A model generated the notes under the pieces. That model made no database searches. It was not told the DNA's origin and saw nothing but the letters and a program-made list of their open reading frames with translations. Both the position numbers and the translations under genes were made by a program. Of a stretch of DNA of 47,771 bases, positions 24,795-33,589 are shown piece by piece; position 1 is the first letter of the stretch; each line of letters begins with the position of its first letter. The DNA lies in NCBI GenBank assembly GCA_910585265.1, contig CAJUCA010000021.1, forward strand, positions 1-47,771, given 5' to 3'. The DNA is from an uncultured Oscillospiraceae bacterium. GTDB lineage: Bacteria; Bacillota; Clostridia; Oscillospirales; Oscillospiraceae.

Positions 24795-25390
24795 CTTCCC
24801 TCGCCTCCCGTATATTGCACTGTGTCCAGCAGGGTCAGAACCCGCTCCTCCCGCCACCGGGCGGCGTCCAGCACAAAGCCGCCCCCCAGGGGGCCGTTCC
24901 AGTCAAAGTAGTCCCGCCGGGGCAGGGCGAATCGCTCCAGCGACGCCATCTGGGTGCCGCCGTGGGCCACGATCACCAGCCGCGCCTCCCCGGACGCCGC
25001 CGCCCCGTCCACCAGGGACGCAAAGGCGGCGCACACCCGGTCCGCAAAGGCCCGCCGGGACTCTCCGCCGGGGGGCGCGTCCACACAGCCCCCCTCCACC
25101 CAGGCCCGGTAGGCGGGAAGGTCCTCCATCTCCCGCCAGCTTTTCCCCTCGAACACGCCGAAGTCCATCTCCCGGAGATCGGGCACCACAATCTGCCGTG
25201 CCCCCGGGAACAAAAGCTCCGCCGTCTCCGCCGTCCGGCCCAGGGGAGAGACGTACACCCGGTCCGGCGCGAAGTCCGCCCGGATCAGGGCCAGCCGCCC
25301 CCGCCCGGACAGGGGCAGGTCGGTGCGGCCCAGGTACCTCCGGCGGGCGTTCCAGTCCGTCTCCCCGTGGCGCAGCAGCCAGACCCTCAT
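24791..25390 (-). CDS. cobC: Histidine phosphatase, alpha-ribazole phosphatase CobC
   Basis: A 199-residue phosphoglycerate-mutase-fold phosphatase: catalytic LLRHGETDWN (residues 5-14), SPLGRTAETAEL, the acid residue region REMDFGVFEGKSW, and a second catalytic His in VIVAHGGTQM. Within a B12 operon this fits dephosphorylation of alpha-ribazole-5'-phosphate or adenosylcobalamin-5'-phosphate. It overlaps its neighbours on both sides by 4 bases. Confidence 0.9.
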   Translation of the reverse strand: MRVWLLRHGETDWNARRRYLGRTDLPLSGRGRLALIRADFAPDRVYVSPLGRTAETAELLFPGARQIVVPDLREMDFGVFEGKSWREMEDLPAYRAWVEGGCVDAPPGGESRRAFADRVCAAFASLVDGAAASGEARLVIVAHGGTQMASLERFALPRRDYFDWNGPLGGGFVLDAARWREERVLTLLDTVQYTGGEGR

Positions 25391-25710
25391 TTCAGCACCT
25401 GGGGCAGTCCGCAGAACACCCGGACCACCCGCTCCGCCCGCCGCGCCAGCAGGCAGGCCAGCCGCCCCGCCGCCTCCCGGGCGGCCCGCTCCCCCGGATC
25501 GGCGGGCACCACGCCGCCCCCCACCTCGGCGGCGGTCACCACCTCGTACCGGGCCAGCTCCTCCGCCAGGGCGTCCAGATCGGCGCAGTCCGCCGCCCGG
25601 TCCTGCACGTCCCAGACCGCACGGCCCGCCAGCTCCTCCGGGCCGCAGCCCAGCAGGGCGCAGGCGTACTCCCGCTTGCCGCTGTACAGCGGCCCCGTGA
25701 TCAAAATCAT
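25387..25710 (-). CDS. Short CobU-like P-loop protein
   Basis: A 107-residue protein resembling the two ends of CobU with the centre missing. N-terminal MILITGPLYSGK is a P-loop, and the C-terminal half (AAEVGGGVVPADPGERAARE through FCGLPQVLK) matches the CobU end that contains the EVG-G-VP motif. The segment with the guanylylated His and its surroundings is absent. A full cobU lies two genes upstream in the same operon. The gene is intact and translationally coupled on both sides, so it looks maintained rather than decayed. It may be a kinase-only paralogue or a subunit; function is unproven. Confidence 0.75.
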   Translation of the reverse strand: MILITGPLYSGKREYACALLGCGPEELAGRAVWDVQDRAADCADLDALAEELARYEVVTAAEVGGGVVPADPGERAAREAAGRLACLLARRAERVVRVFCGLPQVLK

Positions 25711-26483
25711 CCGAGCTTCCCCTCCAAAAGCTGACAGAATACCAGCGCACCCAGCATACCAAGCTCGCACCGCTGCAAAAACCACCCGGCCAGATCGCCG
25801 GACAGCCCGCCGAACTGCCGGTCCGCCACCCTCCGGTAATTCCAGAATACCAGCAGGGCCGCCGCCGCCATCACCCCGCCGGGCACGCCCCCCAGGGCGG
25901 TCATCCCCGCCGCCGCCAGGACGCACTCCCCCAGCAGGACCCGGCCCGCCCGCCTCCGATCCGCCGCCGTGGCGAAGGTGTGGGCCAGCCCCGTCTTTTT
26001 CGCCAGGGGGAACCGGGTGATGGCCAGCCCGGACAGCGACCGCTCCAGCACGAAGGCCAGTCCCATGGCCCACAGCGCGGGGCCGTCGGGCCGCAGGGCG
26101 GCGCACAGGGCCAGATGGGCCGTGAACCAGGCGCACAGCCCGATGACCGCGAAGGCCCCGCACCGGGGGTCCTTCAGGATCTCCTGCTTCTTCTCCGGCG
26201 GGGCGCAGCTTGCCAGGGCGTCCCAGGTGTCGGCGCAGCCGTCCAGGTGGATGCCCCCGGTGACCAGCGCGGGGATCAGGCAGAACCCCGCCCCCCGCAG
26301 AAGCTCGGGCGCGCCCAGCCAGCCGCACACCCAGGCCCACCCCCACCACAGCCCGCCGCACACCGCCCCCACCAGGGGGAAGGCGCACAGGGCGTACCGC
26401 ATATTCCGCCCGTTCCAGTCCACCCGGGGCAGGGGAATGGCGGAAAACATGGCGAAGGCCACCAAAATTGTCTCCAGCACCAT
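25707..26483 (-). CDS. cobS: Cobalamin synthase CobS (adenosylcobinamide-GDP ribazoletransferase)
   Basis: A 258-residue polytopic membrane enzyme joining adenosylcobinamide-GDP with alpha-ribazole. The family signature is present near the N-terminus (FSAIPLPRVDW) and in GGIHLDGCADTWDAL, with Asp residues for metal binding. Several hydrophobic segments follow. The start is either ATG 26483 (chosen, AAGGGGG 4 bases upstream) or GTG 26486, which overlaps the cobU stop as GTGA. Confidence 0.95.
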   Translation of the reverse strand: MVLETILVAFAMFSAIPLPRVDWNGRNMRYALCAFPLVGAVCGGLWWGWAWVCGWLGAPELLRGAGFCLIPALVTGGIHLDGCADTWDALASCAPPEKKQEILKDPRCGAFAVIGLCAWFTAHLALCAALRPDGPALWAMGLAFVLERSLSGLAITRFPLAKKTGLAHTFATAADRRRAGRVLLGECVLAAAGMTALGGVPGGVMAAAALLVFWNYRRVADRQFGGLSGDLAGWFLQRCELGMLGALVFCQLLEGKLG

Positions 26484-27007
26484 CACGCCCCCTTATGCCA
26501 GACTGGGATTCCGCATACCACCTCGCACACCCGGTCCGCCCTCCGGGCCAGGCAGCGGTGGATCTCCGCCAGCGTCCGCAGGTAGCGTTCCGTGTCCCCG
26601 GCGTAATCCCTGCCGCCGGAGCAGACCTCGTTACCCACCGCCACCAGCTCGCCGCACTGGGCCAGCAGGGCGTCCACCCCGTCCGCCACGGCGGACGCCG
26701 CCCCCTCCGCCGTCCCCGCCCCCGCGGGGCTGTACAGCTCGTTGGCGGCCAGATTGCCCAGGCACTCCAGCAGCACGGCCCCCCCGGCGGGCAGCTTCAG
26801 CCCCGCTATACCGGTGTACCGCTCCACCGTCTGGAAGCCCTTCCCCCGGCGCAGCTCCCGGTGGCGGGCGATCCGGGCCTGTCCCTCCGCCCCGAAGGGC
26901 TCCATGGTGGCGATGTAGATCCGGGGCCGGAGGGGGGAGGCCAGGATCAGCTCCTCGGCGTACTCGCTCTTGCCGCTGGCCGCGCCGCCGATCACAAGGG
27001 TAAACAC
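26483..27007 (-). CDS. cobU: Adenosylcobinamide kinase / guanylyltransferase CobU
   Basis: A 174-residue bifunctional enzyme that phosphorylates adenosylcobinamide and then attaches GMP. The P-loop is VIGGAASGKSEYAE (residues 5-18), IARHRELR carries the His that is guanylylated in known CobU, LLECLGNLAANEL follows, and GNEVCSGG occupies the place of the usual NEVG motif. Starts at GTG 27007, with GGGGGGCTGAGC upstream, 2 bases after the cobT stop. Confidence 0.93.
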   Translation of the reverse strand: MFTLVIGGAASGKSEYAEELILASPLRPRIYIATMEPFGAEGQARIARHRELRRGKGFQTVERYTGIAGLKLPAGGAVLLECLGNLAANELYSPAGAGTAEGAASAVADGVDALLAQCGELVAVGNEVCSGGRDYAGDTERYLRTLAEIHRCLARRADRVCEVVCGIPVWHKGA

Positions 27008-27009
27008 GC

Positions 27010-28086
27010 TCAGCCCCCCTGGGGCGTGTACGCCTCGATGCCCGTGCTGCCGAAGGTGGTGCCGTCCGAATACAGGGCTAACGCCATGTCCAGCAGGGGG
27101 ATGGCCGCCACCGCCCCGGTGCCCTCCCCCAGCCGCATCCCGGCGGTGATCAGGGGCCGCTTGCCCAGGGCGTCCAGCAGCCTGCGGCCCGCGGGCTCGG
27201 CGGACACGTGGCTGGCCAGCATGGCCTTCCCCGCCCCGGGGCACAGCCGCAGGGCGCACAGGGCCGCCGCCGTGCTGATGAACCCGTCCATCAGCACGGG
27301 CACCCGGCCCGCCGCGCCGCCCAGGAAGATCCCGCACATCCCCGCGATGTCGAAGCCCCCCACCTTGGCCAGCACGTCGATGGGGTCCGCCGGGTCGGGG
27401 CGGTTGTGGGCCAGGGCCGTCTCCACCGCCCGCAGCTTCCGCTCCAGGCCCCTGTCGGACAGGCCCGCCCCCCGGCCCGTCATCTCCGCCGGGGAGCCGC
27501 CCAGCAGGGCGCAGGCCACCGCCGCGCTGGTGGTGGTGTTGCCGATGCCCATCTCCCCGGTGGCCAGCAGGCCCACCCCCGCCGCCTTCTGCTCCAGGGC
27601 CAGCTCCGCCCCGGTGAGGATGGCCCGCTCCGCCTGCGCCCGGGTCATGGCGGGGCCCTGGGTGATGTCCCCGGTGCCGTCCCCCAGGCGGCGGTCCAGC
27701 ACGCCGGGGATGGGGCCGGGCTCCTTCATCCCCATGTCCACGGGCACCACCCGGCACCCCGCCACCGCCGCCATTTTACAGACGGAGGAGCGGTTGGCCC
27801 CGGCGTTCCGGGCCACCGCCGCCGTCACCTCATGGCCGCTCTGGGCCACCCCCTGGGCCAGCACCCCGTTGTCGGCGCACAGCAGCAGCAGCGACCGCCG
27901 GGACAGGTCCACCCTGTGATCCAGGGTGAGGGCGGCGATGTCCTCCACCGCCGTCTCCAGCAGGCCCAGGCTGTCCAGGGGCTTGGCAATGGACGCCCAT
28001 TGGCGGTGGGCCGCCTGCCGGGCCTCCTCCTCCCTGGGGTCGGGGGTGATGGCCGCCAAAAGCTGTTGAACCGTCTCAAACCTCAT
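27010..28086 (-). CDS. cobT: Nicotinate-nucleotide-dimethylbenzimidazole phosphoribosyltransferase CobT
   Basis: A 358-residue enzyme activating the lower-ligand base to its alpha-ribotide. Characteristic pieces are IAKPLDSLGLLE, LLCADNGVLAQGVAQSG, TGEMGIGNTTTSAA and the C-terminal RLGEGTGAVAAIPLLD with the catalytic Glu. Starts at ATG 28086, overlapping the cbiA end by 11 bases. No genes for making dimethylbenzimidazole are in the window, so the natural base is unknown. Confidence 0.96.
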   Translation of the reverse strand: MRFETVQQLLAAITPDPREEEARQAAHRQWASIAKPLDSLGLLETAVEDIAALTLDHRVDLSRRSLLLLCADNGVLAQGVAQSGHEVTAAVARNAGANRSSVCKMAAVAGCRVVPVDMGMKEPGPIPGVLDRRLGDGTGDITQGPAMTRAQAERAILTGAELALEQKAAGVGLLATGEMGIGNTTTSAAVACALLGGSPAEMTGRGAGLSDRGLERKLRAVETALAHNRPDPADPIDVLAKVGGFDIAGMCGIFLGGAAGRVPVLMDGFISTAAALCALRLCPGAGKAMLASHVSAEPAGRRLLDALGKRPLITAGMRLGEGTGAVAAIPLLDMALALYSDGTTFGSTGIEAYTPQGG

Positions 28087-29443
28087 GGGAAATCCGCTCC
28101 TCTCCATACTCCTTCGCCGCCCGGACAAACCGCTCCGCCAGTCCGGGTCGGCCCGCGAAATACAGGTGGGGGAAGGCGGCGTACAGGCGGCCGCTCACAA
28201 AGCCGCACCGCCAGCTCCGCCCCGTCAGGGGCTTGACGGCGGTCAGATCCCCCCCGTTGTCGGTGGAGTCCCAGTAGTGGAACTCGTGGACGGGGACCGT
28301 CTCCCCCGCCCGGAACAGCAGGCTGTCCCCCTCCGCCCGCAGGTTGGCATAGCCGAACCGCACCAAGCGGTCCCTCCGCACCCCATCTCCGGGGAGCACC
28401 CCCGCCATGGGGTAGCTCCCGCCGTCCGCCCCCTCCAGGGAGCGGCCCAGGTACAGAAACCCGCCGCACTCCGCCACGGTGGGCATACCCCCCTCCACCA
28501 GCCTCCGGACGCAGGCCCGCATGGCGCGGTTGTCCGCCAGCCTCCCGGCGTACAGCTCCGGGTAGCCCCCGGGCAGGTACAGCCCGCAGGCCCCTTCCGG
28601 AACCCCTTCGTCCCGGAGGGGGCTGAAGAATACCGGCTCCGCCCCAGCGTCCCGGAGGGCGTCCAGGGTCTCGGCGTAGGCAAAGCAGAACACCTCGTCC
28701 CGGGCCACCGCCAGGGGGACGCCGCCCCCTCCGGCGCGGGAGGGCGGGGCCGCCCAGCCCGGGCGGCGGTCAAAGAGGGCGAAAAACCGCTCCCAGTCCA
28801 TGGCCTCCTCCAGCGTCTCCGCCGCCCGCCGGAGACGCTGGGGGAGGTCCCCGATCTCCCCGGCGGTCCGGAGGCCCAGGTGGCGGCTCTCCAGCTCCGC
28901 CTCCTCCAGGTGGGGCAGGTGCCCCAGCACGGGCAGGCCCGTCTCCCCCTCCAGCATGGGCTTCAGGCTCCCTGCCAGCATGGGGGAGCAGTCGGTGAGG
29001 AAGATGGCCGCGATGTGGCTGGGCTGGCGGAAGTCCAGCAGGCCCCTGATCTGGGCCGCCAGGGTCAGGCTGGCCCCCTTTGGCCGCACCGCCAGCAGGA
29101 CGGGCAGCTCCAGCGTGTCCGCCGCGTGCCACGGGCTGGCCCGGTGGGTGGACCCCCCCAGGCCGTCGTAAAAGCCCATGGCCCCCTCCACCACCGCCGC
29201 GCCGCGGCCCCCGGCATAGCGGCGGTACTGCTCCCGGACCGTGTCCTCGTCCGCCAGGAACAGATCCAGGTTCCGGCTGTCCACCCCCAGGGCCGCCCGG
29301 TGGAACATGGGGTCGATGTAGTCCGGGCCGCACTTGAAGGCGCAGGGGTTCAGCCCCCGCCCCTTCAGCGCGCCCAGCAGGGCGCAGGCCAGCACCGTCT
29401 TGCCGCTCCCCGAGGCGGGGGCGGACAGGATCAGCTCAATCAT
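28076..29443 (-). CDS. cbiA: Cobyrinate a,c-diamide synthase CbiA
   Basis: A 455-residue ATP- and glutamine-dependent amidase acting on the a and c carboxylates of (cobalt-)cobyrinate. The N-terminal domain begins LILSAPASGSGKTVLACALL, followed by KCGPDYIDPMFH. The C-terminal amidotransferase domain shows PTVAECGGFLYLG with the nucleophile Cys and VHEFHYWD with the His. The start overlaps the cbiET stop by 8 bases. Confidence 0.96.
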   Translation of the reverse strand: MIELILSAPASGSGKTVLACALLGALKGRGLNPCAFKCGPDYIDPMFHRAALGVDSRNLDLFLADEDTVREQYRRYAGGRGAAVVEGAMGFYDGLGGSTHRASPWHAADTLELPVLLAVRPKGASLTLAAQIRGLLDFRQPSHIAAIFLTDCSPMLAGSLKPMLEGETGLPVLGHLPHLEEAELESRHLGLRTAGEIGDLPQRLRRAAETLEEAMDWERFFALFDRRPGWAAPPSRAGGGGVPLAVARDEVFCFAYAETLDALRDAGAEPVFFSPLRDEGVPEGACGLYLPGGYPELYAGRLADNRAMRACVRRLVEGGMPTVAECGGFLYLGRSLEGADGGSYPMAGVLPGDGVRRDRLVRFGYANLRAEGDSLLFRAGETVPVHEFHYWDSTDNGGDLTAVKPLTGRSWRCGFVSGRLYAAFPHLYFAGRPGLAERFVRAAKEYGEERISHEV

Positions 29444-30635
29444 GGCAGTTTCCCGTGATCAGGAAGGTGGGATTGCCCCCCATCAGCAGGTGGAGGCTCC
29501 CCGCCGCCCTGGTCCGGCTGACGGCGATCTGAACCGCCTGGGCCTCCAGCCCCCGGGCCGTCAGGGCGGACACGGCGGCGGACAGCGTCTCCAGGGCGAT
29601 GGCGGAAATACAGATCCGGGCGGCGGGATTTTTGGACAGGACCGCGTCCACAATGTCCGCCATGGCCCCCTTGGTGCCGCCGATGAACACCCCGTCCGGG
29701 GCGGGGAGATCCCGGAGGGACTGGGGGGCCTTCCCCTCTACCAGATGTAAATTCCGGGCGGAAAATTTCTGTCTGTTGTCCCGAATCAGGGCGCAGGCCT
29801 CCTCCCCGCACTCCACGGCGTACACGCGGCCCCGGGGCGCGGCCAGGGCCAGCTCCACGCTGACGCTGCCCGTGCCCGCCCCCACGTCCCACAGGACCTG
29901 GCCGGGCCGGACCGCCAGCTTGGCCAGGGCCGCCGCCCGCACCTCCTGCTTGGTCATGGGCACCTGCCCCCGGACAAATTCCCCGTCCGGTATGCCGGGG
30001 CAGCGGGGTTCGTACCGGGGGGCCGCCTCCGCCAGCAGGACGGACAGGGAGGGGAAGTCCTTCCCCGCCAGCTCCGCCGCCGTGCCGAACACAATCCGCT
30101 CCGACCGGGCGGACAGGTTCTCCCCCACCGTGACGGACAGATCCCCCAGCCCCGCCTCCGTCAGGCGGCGGCAGATCTCCCCCGGCCCCAACGCCCCGCC
30201 GGTGAGGAAAAAGGCGGGCCGTCCGCCGGAAACCGCCGCCACCGGGTCGCAGTCCGTGCCGTGGGCGGACACCAGGGCCCAGTCCTGCCAGGGCAGGCCC
30301 AGCCGCGCCGCCAGCAGCTGCACGCTGGACACACCCGGCAGCACCCGGGCGGAGATGTCCCGCTCCGCCAGCAGGGGCAACAGGCCCCTGGCCCCGGAGT
30401 AAAACCCGGCGTCCCCGCTGTACACCACCGCGCAGCCGCGGTCCTGGGCCAGGACGGCGTCCAGCACCTCCTGGGGCTTTACGGCGGCGATCCGGCGGTC
30501 CGTGCACCCCTGGGGCAGGTGCTCCAGCAGCCGCCGGGCCCCTATAATGCACCCCGCCTCCCGCAGCGCGGCGGCGCACTCCGCCGTCACCGTATGCTCC
30601 AGGCCCCCGCCCAGCGAAACCAGCGTCACCCGCAT
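29436..30635 (-). CDS. cbiET: CbiE-CbiT fusion: cobalt-precorrin-7 C5-methyltransferase / C15-methyltransferase (decarboxylating)
   Basis: A 399-residue fusion of two methyltransferases, like aerobic CobL. Residues 1-200 are a CbiE tetrapyrrole methylase (VTLVSLGGGLEHTVT, VVYSGDAGFYSGA, PGVSSVQLLAARL). Residues 205-399 are CbiT, a class I SAM methyltransferase (MTKQEVRAAALAKL, LWDVGAGTGSVSVE) that also removes the ring C acetate carboxyl. The start at 30635 has GGAG 8 bases upstream, overlaps cbiJ by 10 bases, and is preferred over the frame start at 30653. Confidence 0.95.
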   Translation of the reverse strand: MRVTLVSLGGGLEHTVTAECAAALREAGCIIGARRLLEHLPQGCTDRRIAAVKPQEVLDAVLAQDRGCAVVYSGDAGFYSGARGLLPLLAERDISARVLPGVSSVQLLAARLGLPWQDWALVSAHGTDCDPVAAVSGGRPAFFLTGGALGPGEICRRLTEAGLGDLSVTVGENLSARSERIVFGTAAELAGKDFPSLSVLLAEAAPRYEPRCPGIPDGEFVRGQVPMTKQEVRAAALAKLAVRPGQVLWDVGAGTGSVSVELALAAPRGRVYAVECGEEACALIRDNRQKFSARNLHLVEGKAPQSLRDLPAPDGVFIGGTKGAMADIVDAVLSKNPAARICISAIALETLSAAVSALTARGLEAQAVQIAVSRTRAAGSLHLLMGGNPTFLITGNCHD

Positions 30636-31369
30636 CCCATCATCTCCCTGCATTGTTGTAGTACGTCCTCATAGCCCAGCCCGTCCTCCCGGGGGCGGCG
30701 GATCAGGATCAGTCTGGCCCCCGCCGCCTTCGCCGCCGCCGCTTTTTCCTCAAAGCCCCCGGCCCGGCCCCCGTCCTTGGTCACCAGATAGGCGATCCGG
30801 AACTGCCGGATCAGGGCCTCGTTCAGCTCCCGGGAAAAGGGGCCCTGCATGGCGATCACGTGGCTGGCGGGCACCCCCGCCGCCCCGCAGGCCGACAGGC
30901 TGTCCGCCAGGGGCAGCACCCGGGGGTACAGCCGCTCCCCGCCCAGGGGGGCGAAGGCCCCCAGCTCCTTGGCCCCGGTGGCCAGGAGGATGTTCCCCTC
31001 CGTCCCCCTGAGCCAGTCCGCCGCCTCCGCCGGGGAGGCGAACACCGCCGCCCCCTCCGGCACGGGGCAGGCCGCCCGCAGCAGCCGCAGCAGGGGGACG
31101 CCCTCCCCCCGGCAGGCCCCCCGGATGGTTTCGCTGGCCTGGACCGCGTAGGGGTGGGTGGCGTCCACGCACAGGTCCGCCCCCCGCACCGTCCGGGCCA
31201 TCCCCGCCCCGTCCAGCCGGCCGGACAGCACCGTGATCCCGTCCGCCTCCCCCTGCTCCTCTCTGCCGTATTCCGTGGCGACGCACACCGTCACCGCCGC
31301 CCCCAGCCCCGCCAGGGCCAGGGACAGCCGCCGCCCCTCGGTGGTGCCGCTGAACAGCACGATGTTCAC
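30626..31369 (-). CDS. cbiJ: Cobalt-precorrin-6A reductase CbiJ
   Basis: A 247-residue NAD(P)H-dependent reductase of the CobK/CbiJ family. The N-terminus NIVLFSGTTEGRRLSLAL is the nucleotide-binding motif of the family, followed by DATHPYAVQASETIR and, later, ILLATGAKELGAF and AMQGPFSRELNEALIR. Starts at GTG 31369, overlapping the cbiH stop as GTGA. Confidence 0.95.
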   Translation of the reverse strand: MNIVLFSGTTEGRRLSLALAGLGAAVTVCVATEYGREEQGEADGITVLSGRLDGAGMARTVRGADLCVDATHPYAVQASETIRGACRGEGVPLLRLLRAACPVPEGAAVFASPAEAADWLRGTEGNILLATGAKELGAFAPLGGERLYPRVLPLADSLSACGAAGVPASHVIAMQGPFSRELNEALIRQFRIAYLVTKDGGRAGGFEEKAAAAKAAGARLILIRRPREDGLGYEDVLQQCREMMGCG

Positions 31370-32112
31370 AGGCCCCGCTTCCCCTCGTAGCCCCGGGGGG
31401 TAATCATCCGGCCCCCGGCCTCGGCGGTGGAGGACGATCCAATGAATACGGTGGAGAACATATCCACCGGGGCGTCCCCCAGCTCCGCCAGGGGCAGGAT
31501 GTGCCGCTCCTCCCCCGCCCGGCCCGTGTTGCGGACGTAGCCGCACACCGTACCGGGACTCACCCCGGCGTCCAGCAGGATGCCGCAGGCCCTGCGCAGG
31601 TAATCGGGCCGCTTGTGGGAGGCGGGGTTGTAGAGGACGATGGTGAAATCCCCCGCCGCCGCGCACCGCAGGCGGTTCTCAATCACCGCCCAGGGGGTGA
31701 GCAGGTCGGACAGGGAGATGACGCAGAAGTCGTGGCCCACGGGCGCGCCCAGCAGGGCCCCGCCGGACAGGGCGGAGGTCACCCCCGGCACCACCACCAC
31801 CTCCACCTCCGGGAACCGGGGGGCCAGCTGGAGCACCGGCCCCGCCATGCCGTATACGCCCGCGTCCCCGCTGCACACCAGGGCCACCGTCCTGCCGCCC
31901 TCCGCCGCCTCCAACGCCCAGCGGCACCGGTCGATCTCACGGGTCATGGGGGTGGTGTAAATCTCCTTGTCCGGGTACAGGCCCCGGATCAGCTCCACAT
32001 ACACCGTGTAGCCGCACAGCACCTGGGCGTCCTCCAGGGCGGCCCGGGCCTGTCCGGTGAAATACCTCGGATCGCCGGGGCCAAGCCCCACCACGTATAA
32101 CCGTTTCGCCAT
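31366..32112 (-). CDS. cbiH: Cobalt-factor III / precorrin-3B C17-methyltransferase CbiH
   Basis: A 248-residue tetrapyrrole methylase responsible for the ring contraction step and C17 methylation. It shows LYVVGLGPGDPRYFTGQA, VALVCSGDAGVYGMAGPVL, PGVTSALSGGALLGAPVGHD and NPASHKRPDYLRRA, all typical of CbiH/CobJ. Length is that of a stand-alone CbiH, without the ferredoxin-like extensions of CbiH60. Three bases separate it from cbiF. Confidence 0.95.
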   Translation of the reverse strand: MAKRLYVVGLGPGDPRYFTGQARAALEDAQVLCGYTVYVELIRGLYPDKEIYTTPMTREIDRCRWALEAAEGGRTVALVCSGDAGVYGMAGPVLQLAPRFPEVEVVVVPGVTSALSGGALLGAPVGHDFCVISLSDLLTPWAVIENRLRCAAAGDFTIVLYNPASHKRPDYLRRACGILLDAGVSPGTVCGYVRNTGRAGEERHILPLAELGDAPVDMFSTVFIGSSSTAEAGGRMITPRGYEGKRGL

Positions 32113-32115
32113 GGC

Positions 32116-32892
32116 TCACCCTCCCTGGGCGGGGGCGTCCGTCCCCTGCCGGAATTCCGTGGTAAACGCCGGGTCGTAGAGCTTGCTGCGCTCATAGGTC
32201 TGCCCCAGGAAGCCCCCCACCAGGATGAGGGCGGTTTTCCAGATGCCCGCCCTGTCCCCCGCCGCCGCCAGGGTGCCCACGGTGCACCGGACGATCTTCT
32301 CCTCCGGCCAGGTGGCCTTGTAGACGATGGCGGCGGGGGTCCGGCTGGTGTAGGCCCCGCCCCGCAAAAGCGCGGCCTGCACCCGCTCCTGCATCCCGGC
32401 GGACAGGAAGATGGCCATGGACGCCCCGTGGGAGGCCAGCTTCTCCAGCTCCTCCCCCCCGGGCACCGGGGTGCGGCCCGCCATCCGGGTGATGATCACC
32501 GTCTGGCTCACCCCGGGGAGGGTGTACTCCGCCCCCAGTGCCGCCGCCGCCCCGCAGAAGCTGGACACGCCCGGCGTGTCGTCCCAGGGTATGCCCAGCC
32601 TGTCCAATTCGTCCATCTGCTCCCGGATGGCCCCGTACAGGCAGGGGTCCCCGGTGTGGAGCCGCACCGTGTCCAGCCCCTCCCCCTGGGCGGCCTTCAT
32701 CACGTCCAGCACCTGCTCCAGGGTCAGCTCCGCGCTGTTGTAGATCCGGCAGTCCTCCCGTGCCAGCCCCAGCAGGGCGGGGTTTACCAGGCTTCCGGCG
32801 TAGATGATCACCCCGGCCCCCTTCAGCAGCTCCGCCCCCCGCAGGGTAATGAGATCCTGCGCCCCGGGGCCCGCGCCCACAAAATGTACCAT
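32116..32892 (-). CDS. cbiF: Cobalt-precorrin-4 C11-methyltransferase CbiF
   Basis: A 258-residue tetrapyrrole methylase: VHFVGAGPGAQDLITLRGAE at the start, RLHTGDPCLYGAIREQMDEL, PGVSSFCGAAAALGAEYTLP, and TRMAGRTPVP, which marks CbiF/CobM. Uses S-adenosylmethionine to methylate C-11. One base separates it from cbiL upstream. Confidence 0.95.
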   Translation of the reverse strand: MVHFVGAGPGAQDLITLRGAELLKGAGVIIYAGSLVNPALLGLAREDCRIYNSAELTLEQVLDVMKAAQGEGLDTVRLHTGDPCLYGAIREQMDELDRLGIPWDDTPGVSSFCGAAAALGAEYTLPGVSQTVIITRMAGRTPVPGGEELEKLASHGASMAIFLSAGMQERVQAALLRGGAYTSRTPAAIVYKATWPEEKIVRCTVGTLAAAGDRAGIWKTALILVGGFLGQTYERSKLYDPAFTTEFRQGTDAPAQGG

Positions 32893-32893
32893 G

Positions 32894-33589
32894 CTACGGT
32901 TCCTCCTTCACAATGACGGTGGCAAAATAGCCCACGTCCTCCGGTATGTGCTCCCAGTCCGTCCACACCCGCTCGCCGGGCAGGCCGCAGTCCTCCACCA
33001 GGGCCGCCCGCTCCAGCTGGCCCGTGGCCCGCAGGGCGTCCACGATCTCCGGCAGGCCCCGGCCCGCCTTCATCAGCACCTTGCCCCCCGGCCGCTCCAG
33101 CAGGGGCTTCACCGGGCCCTTGCCCACCGGGATGACGTGCAGGGGCGCGCCCCAGCGGACCAGGGTGGCGTCCAGCCGCGCCGCCGCCGCGCAGAAGCTG
33201 GGCACGCCGGGGACCATGGCCGTCTCGTACCCCCGGTCCTGGAGCACGTCCATCACATAGCCCCAGGTGGCGTAGATGGACACGTCCCCCAGGTTGGGCA
33301 TGGCCACGTCCTGCCCCCGGTCCAGATAGGGCTGGACGGCGTCCGCCGCCGCCTCATGGGACGCCTGGAGCACCGCCCGGTCCTGGGACATGGTGAAGGC
33401 CAGGGGCAGGATGGTCTTGCCCGACAGGTCCACCGCCCCCCGCACGATGTCCAGGGCCAGCATCTCGCCGCTTTGGGTCCGGGGGGCGGCGATCACCGGG
33501 CACCGCTCCAGCACCCGCGCCGCCTTCAGGGTGATCAGCTCCGGGTCCCCGGGGCCCACCCCCACCCCCCAGCATACGCCTCTTGTCAT
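32894..33589 (-). CDS. cbiL: Cobalt-factor II C20-methyltransferase CbiL
   Basis: A 231-residue tetrapyrrole methylase acting first after cobalt insertion. It shows GVGVGPGDPELITLKAARVL, PNLGDVSIYATWGYVMDVL in place of the canonical GDP loop, and PGVPSFCAAAARL, typical of CbiL/CobI. The ATG at 33589 overlaps the cbiD stop as ATGA and has GGAGGG 7 bases upstream; an ATG six bases earlier is too close to it. Cobalt-specific versus metal-free substrate is inferred from the anaerobic gene set. Confidence 0.95.
   Translation of the reverse strand: MTRGVCWGVGVGPGDPELITLKAARVLERCPVIAAPRTQSGEMLALDIVRGAVDLSGKTILPLAFTMSQDRAVLQASHEAAADAVQPYLDRGQDVAMPNLGDVSIYATWGYVMDVLQDRGYETAMVPGVPSFCAAAARLDATLVRWGAPLHVIPVGKGPVKPLLERPGGKVLMKAGRGLPEIVDALRATGQLERAALVEDCGLPGERVWTDWEHIPEDVGYFATVIVKEEP

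Noticed and set aside
25387..25710. Short CobU-like gene as a decayed pseudogene
   Set aside because: No frameshift or internal stop, and start and stop overlap both neighbours precisely, so it looks maintained.
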